NCBI GenBank assembly: GCA_911728435.2
Contig: OU452206.1
Location: 7,036,297 to 7,100,296, forward strand
Origin: Apoderus coryli
Lineage: Eukaryota > Arthropoda > Insecta > Coleoptera > Attelabidae
DNA length: 64,000 nucleotides
Reading direction: 5' to 3'
The notes under the pieces were generated by a model. It had not been told where the DNA came from, made no database searches, and worked only from the letters and a program-made list of their open reading frames with translations. The translations under genes were made by a program, and so were the position numbers. Shown piece by piece: positions 55,595-64,000 of the stretch. Numbering within the stretch: the first letter of the stretch is position 1; each line of letters opens with the position of its first letter.

Positions 55595-58500
55595 ATCGTC
55601 CTGTGACTCCGCGTGGAAATTCCGTGGCGATCACTGATAACCCTGATTATGACGGACGACCGATTCTGGAATATATTTTGGCGCATGCGAAGAACGACAC
55701 CAGACCCTATTTAGAAGTATCTATCTACAATAGAAAATTTTTGGCTTTGTTGGATAGTGGAGCGTCTCGAACCGTTTTGGGAGGACCCGGTTGGGAAATG
55801 CTGAGCGGATTGTGTCACTTGAATAAGGGCGAACGTCAGGTTTGCACAGTAGCCAATGGAGAGACCTGTCAGGCTCTGGGAGTGTGTTACCTGCCAATTC
55901 TCCTACAGGGTAAACTGAGGGTAATTCGTGTTTTGGTGGTGCCATCTTTGAAACATAAGCTAATTTTGGGTATAGATTTCTGGAGACAAATGGACATTAT
56001 TCCGGATTTGTATGCTGGCGAATGGAAGTTTAGGCAGGATGATACAGATATGGAGATTTGCGCAGTAAACTCATATGAATCGTTATCGGAAGCACAGCGT
56101 AAAGAGCTGGATGGCGTTATCGAAGACACTTTTAGGGATATGGGAGACCGATTGGGTTGCACTAACCTAGTCGAGCTAACTATTAAAACAGACTCGCCTC
56201 CAATTAAACAGCGGTATTACCCGATTTCACCTGCCCTGCAAAAACATGTAAATGAGGAACTCGATAAGATGCTGAAGAATGATATTGTGGAACCGTCTAC
56301 TTCCGCCTGGTCATCGCCTATAGTAATGGTGAAAAAGAATGACACAAGCTGGAGATTTTGTGTTAATTACAAGAAGCTAAATGCAGTGAGTGAGCCGGAC
56401 GCTTACCCGATTCCGTATGTGAGTGCAATCCTGGATAAGCTGAGAGATGGTAAATTTTTGACTACCCTCGATTTGAAGAGTGCTTATCATCAGATACCGG
56501 TCAGCAAGGAAAGTCGACATTTAACGGCCTTCACCGTCCCTAACAGAGGCTTATATCAATTTAAACGTATGCCTTTTGGCCTACATAGTGCTCCTGCGGT
56601 ATGGCAAAGATTGATAGACAGAGTTATAGGTGAGGATCTTAACAAGTACGTCTTTGTGTATTTGGACGACGTTATTATTTGTACCCCAACCTTTCAGCAA
56701 CATTTGGACACTCTTCGCAAGGTAACACAGCGAATCAAGAATGCTGGCCTAACACTGAATAGAGAGAAATGCATATTTTGTAAGAACGAATTAAAGTATT
56801 TAGGTTATGTGGTGAATGCTGCGGGATTGATGGTTGACCCAGGGAAAGTCGAGTCTATTGTCAGATTCCCAGTACCCAAGAAAGTTCAGGAGATTCGACG
56901 ATTAGTTGGATTAGCTTCCTGGTATAGACGTTTTATACCAAACTTCTCTACGGTAGTATCGCCTCTAACGGCACTAACACGTAAAAATCAGAAATTTGAA
57001 TGGAGCGAAAGTTGTGAAACTGCATTTAATACCATCAAAGAACATTTAATAAGCGCACCAGTGCTAAGTTGTCCCAATTTTGAGTTGCCATTTGTAGTGC
57101 AAACGGACGCATCGGATTACGGTTTGGGAGCGGTGTTGACTCAAGTTCAAGATGAGGAAGAGCGCGTTATCTGTTATTTGAGTAGATCTCTGACTAAAAA
57201 TGAACGGAAATATAGTACGACCGAGAAGGAATGTCTTGCGGTCCTTTTTGCCATAGAAAAGTTGAGACCCTATTTGGAAGGAACAAAATTTACTGTCATT
57301 ACAGATCACTATAGCTTAAAATGGTTATATAATATAAAGGATCCTGTCGGGCGAATATCTAGATGGACGTTGCGGTTGAGCCAGTATAATTTCGACATTA
57401 TACATAGGAAAGGCACAGAACATGTGGTACCGGATGCGTTATCGCGCGCAGTTCCTGCGGTGGATGCCGTTACCAATGATGAAGATGGAGATCAAGAAGC
57501 GGATGTTCAGGATGCCGGGGACGGAGACCGATGGTATAGTGAGATGTGTCAGAAGGTTTTACGGAAACCCCAAAATTATCCACTTTGGCGAGTACATCAG
57601 AACCACCTTTATAAGCGGAGTAGATTTTCGCACGGAGAATTGTTAGGAGCGCGAACGGAATGGCTTATGGTCGTGCCTCGAAGGAAGAGGACGGAGATAA
57701 TAAGACAGAGTCATGATCCGCCAACTTGTGGACATGCTGGTGTGGCGAAAACGGTGGACCGAATCCTCAGGACGTACTATTGGCCGAAACTTAGATGCGA
57801 CGTAGCAAGATATATTGCAAGATGTGTAACTTGTCTTCGCACGAAACCCGAGCAAAAGAAACCCATAGGATTTATGTTGAGTAGTCAACCAACAGCCTCT
57901 AGGCCTTGGCAATTGATTAGTGTGGATTTAGTTGGACCGCTACCTCGCTCAAGGTCTGGATTTTCATATATTTTATCGGTTTGTGACTGTTTCACGAAAT
58001 TTGTGTTACTGTTTCCTTTGAGAAAAGCAACTGCTCCTGGGGTTGTAAAATGGTTAGAGGATCATGTGTTTTTGGTTTACGGAGCGCCTGAAAGATTGAT
58101 AGCGGATAACGGCCCACAGTTTACTTGTCATTTGTTTAAAAACACCATGAAGCAGTATGACGTCGAGATTAAATATTCAGCAGCTTATAACCCTCGTGCT
58201 AACCCTGTAGAACGAGTACATCGTGTAGTAAAAACTATGCTATCTGCATACGTGTCGGAAAATCATAGAGATTGGGAAAAGTACCTAGCAAAGGTTGCAT
58301 TCGCAATAAGATCAGCTAAACATGAGGTCACGGGTTGTACACCGAATCTCTTAAATTTTGGTCGTGAAGTTCGGATCTCTGGAAAAGGAGAAAATGCCTT
58401 GGATGGAATTGGCGATGATGTCGAACCGGAAGTAAGATCCACTGAGTTGAGAAAAATATATGTTGACATACAGAAACGTCTTAAACATGCTTATGACAGA

Positions 58501-58767
58501 AGTAAAAAGAATTATAATCTTCGTCATAGAGATGAGAGATTCAATAGAGGACAACAAGTGTGGAAGAAAAATTATGTTCTCTCGGACGCGGCAAAGAAAT
58601 TTACCGCCAAACTTGCAAATAAGTTCGTTGGTCCCTACTTGGTACATAAGGTGTTATCACCGTGGACTTATGAACTCGTCGATTCTAGGGGAAATAGTAT
58701 CGGTTCATGGCATGCGAAGGATTTGAAGGCTCATCCTCCGGATGACGAACCCGAACAGGATGATTAA
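55574..58767 (+). CDS. pol: Pol polyprotein (PR-RT-RNase H-IN)
   Basis: The frame is open from before 55489 but is probably entered at the slippery site, giving about 1064 Pol residues. Protease: LLDSGASRTVLGG (Asp codon 55753). Reverse transcriptase: the LDLKSAYHQIPV A motif and catalytic YLDD (56659-56670), both palm motifs intact. RNase H: QTDASDYGLGAVL (Asp 57106) and a DHYSLKWL block. Integrase: zinc-binding H-x6-H (SHDPPTCGH) with CVTC, then catalytic aspartates VDLVGP (57925) and ADNGPQF (58105) and the glutamate of NPVER (58210), 35 positions after the second. A GPY-like end (KFVGPYLVHKV) follows. No stop or frameshift was seen; all catalytic residues checked are present. It makes cDNA and inserts it into host DNA. 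Confidence 0.95.
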
Positions 58768-58817
58768 GCGCTTAGAAGATACATAGAGAAAAAAAGTTTC
58801 TAAGAAACTTTTCTGTT

Positions 58818-58833
58818 GAGGGTAGAGGGGAGT
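58818..58833 (+). promoter_or_regulatory. Polypurine tract
   Basis: GAGGGTAGAGGGGAGT directly precedes the TGTTACG start of the 3' LTR, the expected place for plus-strand DNA priming. Confidence 0.75.
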
Positions 58834-61760
58834 TGTTACGGGCTAAAGGCATCCACAGAATATAACTGTTTAAACTGGCGGAATGAGAGATCTTCAATGC
58901 ATATGATGAATATTTATTTATAAAATCGTAACATACCTTAAAGTAATCATGAACGAATAATTTCGCTACTATTGTACTACTTAATTTTATTTAAAAAGCA
59001 TCCAGATAAATGCGATGACACGCAATACCAACCGCTGTCTCACAACAGTACCAAACAAGCTCTGAGCGTTACAGCTTTGGGGATGATCATGGATCCAACA
59101 AGTTGGCACCTAAAAGAAATGGAAAAAAAGAATCGGTTAATAGCACGAACATTTCATTCAGGGTGAAACTTGGTTGTGAAATTGATGGAGCGTACCTTCT
59201 TACGGTTGACCACTGTTTACATCGTTACATAGTGCCTGTATAATAGCTGGCCTGGACTATGAATTTGCTCATCCAATGCATTCACTGAAATATAAATATA
59301 TTTTCATTACCTATTTCTTTAAAATACCATTAAATATTAAAATTTCTGCTTTGTTTACAATAATAATAATTGTTGTTATTAATTGGGGTTAGTTGCAATA
59401 AATAATCTGATATGTTGAAAGACAGCTGACAATTGAGGGATGTATTGGAACATTTGGACTATTCCGTTTCTGATTTTGGGGCCTACTGTTGTTGTTTTGG
59501 TCTTCGGCTGGTCGTAGATTCGTGTCCGATTTATTCAATTACTCATTTTGAGATCGTTCGATGAGCGGTGTAATTACCGGTTCGGAGGAATAATTATGGT
59601 TCGCAGACACGGGGATGTTGTGATTGTGTTTATGGGAAAAGGAACACGGAAGACGTTCATTATCACCCAGCCCTAATCTGACGTGGGGGCAGGCTGACGG
59701 TGCAAGATTTTGACACTTAAGACGGTACTCGTTCATTTTGGTTTCGGAGGGTCCTACCTGAAAGGTGTATGAAGTAATAATCCACCCAATTTTCGTGAAG
59801 TATAATATTTTCAACAAATAAGGGCAGCAAATTGTAGTTTTGTAACTCAAGAGAGTTGTTTGCCTCAGCGGAGCGCTGGATTGAAAGTTGAATTTATATT
59901 AATTACGTGCTTTACAAATATACCCTCCTAACCTAAACACCACGAGGCCATCTACCATCTTAGGTGAGTGTCACTTACTATAATCAGGCAAAATAAGTAT
60001 ATTTTCTGTGCAACAATTTCAATTACTTACCATTTCGGATGAGGCTATTATAATAGTGTTTTCGATTAGGCCTCAAAAGCCACCCTCAGCATCACCGCGG
60101 AGCGGCTGAAGCGTTTGTCAGACCCTGAGTCAGGGGCACGAGTTGTGCGAAGGATTACCCAGTTGCTACTGTCGGTAGAAGCGAATTTCAGCACGTGTCT
60201 GATACAGTGCAGGCAGTCAAATTCATCGGAGCCGGGTCCTGGCATTGTTAGGTCATCCAAGGTTGGTGTCGTGCAAGACAGACTGGACACGATCTTCGTC
60301 CAAGCGGCGTGTGAGTACCCAACTCGAGTAGAACTTCATCAAACTTAAACCAGGTATTTTAGTGAAGTAGGTACAGCATTCATCATGCAGTGTCACTTTG
60401 CTGTAATTGTTTATGAATCAATGCATATATATTACCAGTAACGTTAGTACTTTATCCTGTAACTTCACAGTTGTTTTTTTTTGTCAGTGACCTGAAATAG
60501 TTCACTTAGTGAGATAACTTTAAACTTGGCCGTGGTGGCTTTTCATATTATTTTCTCTTTGTTTGTGAACACACAAGCGTATCACTAGAACCGCTGTACG
60601 GTGGATAAGCTTTGATTTATTGTTTTAATATTATTATTATATATTGGGTATTTCTTTTAGTAGAGGAGTATTACTTACCTTTCAGGAATTTGTTTATATG
60701 TTATGTTGTGTATATTGATGTGAGCCTTGTATGATCATACCTAGGTAACAGTACCACGTTGAGTAAATGTTAATTGTTTAAAATACGCGCTAACTATATG
60801 GATTAATTGCGTCACGATTTTTATACATTTAAATAGTACTGTGCGCATGTTTAAGGCGGCACAGATACAGATAACCATTTCCAATAAATCCGCCATCCTC
60901 TCTTGGACTCAATATTAGTTTTTTTTTTAATTACCAAATTTGGTTTTATAATTTCATAACCTCACTTTTAATCTCACCAATCGATTAACTGTCAGTTTAA
61001 TATTTATCGGCACTTCTTAATTGATGGCCCACATAGTAGGGAGTGCATAAGCTCCGCTAGAGATTACGACGCATGCGCACACATATCCAAGTATAAGAAT
61101 TTAAAAATTTGAAAGTGTATTGTTGATATTATGTTTAATTAATTGTAGAGTACAATTGAGTTTGTCGGCTATAAGGTTTATAATATATTTACAAATTATT
61201 ATTATAGATTTATATATTTACAAGGCAATATTATAGGTTATATATTTATTTACAAAGAATTATTATTATAGATTATATATTTACAGAAGCATTATCATAG
61301 GTTATATATTTACAAAGATTTATTATAGGGTTTATATTTACTACTAAAAATTATAGGTTATATTTATTTACACATTGTTTATAGGTTATATTTACACATT
61401 GTTCAATTTAATTACTTTAAAATTTCTATTAATAAATTTCTGATTCGGGATCATTTTGGATACGGTGTTATTTACTTTCCCTCTTAGTGAGTTCCCGTTT
61501 TCTTTATAGTACTATCGATCGATCCTTTTATACAGGGGCATTTTTGAAACGGGTGGCGTCCAGGCAGTTTTGTTCCACTCCCAATCTCTGATTGAGCTAG
61601 GCCATTAAGTAAAAGGATCGATGATAATATAAGGAGATAATGCCATCTCTGATTTAGGAAGGATCAGGAAATAAATTTTCTTTTAGTTTTGCCACCCGTG
61701 AATTTTTGTTTTGCTTGCTGCTGCGCACCCAAATTACAAAAGGTTCGCAGTAGCGTAGCA
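58834..61760 (+). repeat. 3' LTR, full length (2927 bp)
   Basis: Starts TGTTACG after the polypurine tract and ends CGTAGCA. The first 570 bp (58834-59403) have no counterpart at the 5' end. The remainder matches 50828-53184. It is long for a Gypsy LTR and includes the AT-rich tandem array at 61174-61401. Short frames such as 60115-60348 also occur in the 5' LTR (51539-51772) and are not recognised. Confidence 0.9.
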
Positions 61761-61761
61761 G

Positions 61762-61974
61762 GCACCCGATTTTTTCCTGTAAGGATATTTAAAAGCTAAT
61801 GTGTTTGCGTTGAGTCGTCAAGGTACAATCAAGGAACTGAAAGTCAAAATTCGTGAAGAAGTTGAAGAAATAGACGCCGTGTAATGAACCACTTTTTATC
61901 TAATATTGAAAAATGTGTTGAAGTTGGTGGTGGTCATTTAGAAGACGTGATTTTTAGAAGCTAGAATTAAATGA
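61762..61974 (+). pseudogene. Tc1/mariner-type transposase, 3' part
   Basis: Directly after the 3' LTR the plus strand reads APDFFL, a stop, GYLKANVFALSRQGTIKELK, VKIREEVEEIDAV, a frame change, then NHFLSNIEKCVEVGGGHLED and VIFRS to a TAG at 61972. This is the C-terminal part of the same family as 50190-50830: (SPDL)AP.DFFLWGYLK.., IREEVE.I and the GGHL.DVIF ending. The tryptophan codon is now a stop, and a small gap shifts the frame near 61880, so it was decaying before or after the split. Confidence 0.8.
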
Positions 61975-62105
61975 GGCAAATATTTATAAGTTGTTATAAA
62001 TCCCAAAGAGTTAGATGTAATTTAGTAAAATAAAAAGTTTGTTTTGTTAACTAAAAAAATTTTTATTCGAATATTAAAATGGGCAGTCTATTATGAGGAA
62101 CCCTG

Positions 62106-63630
62106 TATATATATCAAGTCTGAGTTCTAAATTGTGACCACTGTAATATTTCGATAGGTATTTATTATTTTTGTTTTTTTTCACCCTGTACAACATTTAT
62201 TTCTCAATAGTTTTTATGTACTTCTACCTCATTGCTGTCATGCACAACCGCAATTGTAGTTGAAGATTGATTTATCGAAAACTATTGAGATTTTTGATTT
62301 ATTAGACTTAAATAATCTATACGTGATTGCTCAGTTCACACTGTATATTTTTATTGAGAGACTTATTTTATACATACATGCTAAGTCCTATCGTCGAATA
62401 TTGTTAAAGTTCTTAAATTTTTCTCGCTAATGGGACTAAAACACGTCATTTAAAATAAAAAGGCCTAGAGTAACTATAGCTAAAAGCTTACCTTTCTAGT
62501 GTTGCAATAGCTTATCCATTCTTCTACAACCACATATTATTTTCTAGGACTTCAAAACTTTACACTTATTTTGAACTTTAATTATTTAACGGCTATACAC
62601 AAAACACCATATTTTACTCTAACTTACGTTAAGTTAATTATTAAGTACTCTTTTAGGGGATAATATTATCCGTAAAGTTTCTTTTTATATTTTTTGAGTT
62701 TCTAAAGTTTTTCAATTAACTTACGTAATTGTGCGCATTTCACGGGAACTCTAAACGTAGGAACGGTCTCACATGGAAAATCCAAAGCGTCACTGATTAT
62801 CCGGACAAAATAAGAGGCCGAAAGAGCGGTTCCGGGAACATTTGATCAACTTAAGCGCATGCACACATGCGTACTTTTTTGAAGTTTTTGTTTATTTATA
62901 ATTTAGAGAAAGTTGTTTTCATATTCGTGAAGTAGGTATTTCTTATTCTATTATGTTTAGGCAATCAAATTAACAGGCTTGTTATATTTTATTTTTATGC
63001 AGCTAGTTTTCCGTTTGTGGCTGAATACACACATTATACGAGTACAAGTGCATTAAAGCCATGTTTTAAAAATATATTCAAATATACAGGGTTCTTCGAA
63101 AAAGAGGAGATCCTAGTTTTCCATCTATTTTAATGACATGCTTAAAATATCAAAACTGCTTTATGTTTCAAATAATGGACAAAATATTGTGTTTTCCTAT
63201 TTGTTTGTTCTAATATGTATTTATTAAAACCGCGATTATCGTCCTTGTTTCAAATAGACCATCCAGTTTTTCTATCATATGTATAATATTGAATTGTCTT
63301 TCAAAATATGTTTTGTACGACTTGATGTTTTTCCTTGTTTACCAAATCTGTTTTAACGTCGGTAGATTTTATTTACTGATTACTAACGTCGGTAAGTAAA
63401 TAATAACTTAGCATTCAGTGAATGGTAAATAAATTTAGCCATTTATGTCTACAAAAATTCAACCCAAAAAACACACTGGTACAAAAATAAACAACTTTTA
63501 TTAAATAAACGATTGTAAGAGTATGTATTACTTATATCTTATTAATATTAAAGTAATTACAATTATTATTCAAAATGTTTCGAATTTTGCACAAAAGTGC
63601 TTCACTAAACGACAAAATTTTGGTCAAGTT
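62106..63630. other. Stretch without gene; worn transposon ends
   Basis: 'tcaccctgtacaac' at about 62181 and 'atacagggttcttcgaaaaa' at 63084 look like ends of TACAGGG-type relics. Otherwise AT-rich sequence without recognised features. Confidence 0.45.
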
Positions 63631-63978
63631 TCACGACTTTCGACCTTGTCGAATAGCAATTTTCCTTCCGAATAAAAGTAATACAAGCAGTCTTGTGGCA
63701 TCTCCACAACTGAAGAGGTGAAATGAATAAGAAAGAAATGCAAAATTGTCCGCTCTAATGACTTGGGTCCTCAAGGAAGAATTAATAGGAAAACGATTCG
63801 GAATTGATCTGAAACATTGTACCTTAGGAACAGTTGGACATTGCGATTTCCCTCCTTTCAAACTTCTTGTTCTCATCAGTATGACAAAGTAGCCATATAG
63901 CATGGTGTTTGGATATATGTTGTTTTCACAAAAGTCAGACCTCTGTGTTTTACAAGTGACAAAAGTCTTTGTTGACAA
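63631..63978 (-). CDS. Unrecognised ORF at window edge (weak)
   Basis: A 115-codon minus-strand frame in DNA that is less AT-rich than its surroundings. It has several cysteines but no motif I recognise. On the same strand, 'tttaataaaag' about 130 bp after the stop could serve as a polyadenylation signal, so this might be a terminal exon of a gene extending beyond 64000. No splice acceptor was established. It could equally be chance. Confidence 0.15.
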   Translation of the reverse strand: MSTKTFVTCKTQRSDFCENNIYPNTMLYGYFVILMRTRSLKGGKSQCPTVPKVQCFRSIPNRFPINSSLRTQVIRADNFAFLSYSFHLFSCGDATRLLVLLLFGRKIAIRQGRKS

Positions 63979-64000
63979 AACCCAAACTTCTTGCTTTTCA

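Larger units (their letters stand above)
50828..61760 (+). mobile_element. Ty3/Gypsy LTR retrotransposon, gag and pol intact
   Basis: Order: truncated 5' LTR (50828-53184), primer-binding site, gag, pol by -1 frameshift, polypurine tract, full 3' LTR (58834-61760, 2927 bp). No env-like gene follows pol. The LTR starts TGTTACG and ends CGTAGCA, near-matching inverted ends. The 5' LTR lacks its first ~570 bp. Where both LTRs exist they keep a constant 8576-bp offset with no base difference noticed, indicating recent insertion. No target duplication is visible, as expected if the left boundary was deleted. It sits inside a transposase gene. Confidence 0.93.
49314..62105 (+). mobile_element. Tc1/mariner-type transposon split by Gypsy element
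   Basis: The left end TA-CAGGGTGTTAG (49312) and right end ...CCCTG-TA (62107) carry the TACAGGG signature. Transposase coding parts lie at 50190-50830 and 61762-61974 in the same orientation, with the LTR retrotransposon between them. The two outer ends match only for about six bases, so the left end may belong to a different copy rearranged with this one; the inverted arms at 49461-50150 support that. Confidence 0.65.

Noticed and set aside
1..64000. CRISPR arrays, operons, rRNA genes, prokaryotic promoters
   Set aside because: None present: the window is clearly nuclear eukaryotic repeat DNA, and the tandem arrays seen lack conserved repeats with unique spacers.

Overview
The window looks like intergenic, repeat-packed DNA from an insect or other arthropod nuclear genome. 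It is strongly AT-rich and has no bacterial-style operons. Almost every recognisable coding stretch comes from a transposable element: Tc1/mariner relatives, PIF/Harbinger, jockey- and CR1-like LINEs, and a Ty3/Gypsy LTR element. The species cannot be named from the sequence. No ordinary host gene could be supported; one minus-strand stretch at the right edge (63631-63978) is a weak candidate.

Layout, left part. 0.9-2.2 kb: a 5'-truncated LINE nested in a Tc1/mariner-like relic. 5.5-6.8 kb: a complete but dead mariner with both ends and TA duplications. 9-13.1 kb: a 558-bp MITE, transposase scraps and a 350-bp fold-back. 13.5-15.8 kb: a degenerate 2.3-kb DNA transposon with 32-bp inverted ends and a 4-bp duplication. 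18-25.6 kb: scattered transposase, RT and Crypton-like fragments. 26.1-31 kb: a composite repeat carrying a tRNA-Ala-like module, a Harbinger-like composite with one left end and two right ends, and a five-copy 137-bp tandem array.

Middle. 32.5-40.5 kb is a stack of LINEs (one appears inserted in another), a transposase pseudogene cut by a LINE, and a 429-bp MITE. 41.5-42.2 kb holds two minisatellites of 40 and 81 bp. 44.9-47.3 kb is the most striking unit: a 2412-bp DNA transposon with CACAGGCC ends, TAA duplications and one uninterrupted 566-codon transposase-like gene.

Right part. 49.3-62.1 kb is a Tc1/mariner-family transposon broken by a Ty3/Gypsy retrotransposon. The retrotransposon has intact gag and pol, an in-frame A7 slippery site between them, a primer-binding site and a polypurine tract. 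Its two LTRs look identical where they overlap, so insertion seems recent. The 5' LTR lacks about its first 570 bp, and the host transposase lacks about 65 codons at the same junction; a single deletion across the left boundary would explain both.

The elements do not cooperate as a pathway. They form a layered record of insertions, with the Gypsy element and the 2.4-kb CACAG-ended transposon as the youngest and best preserved layers.
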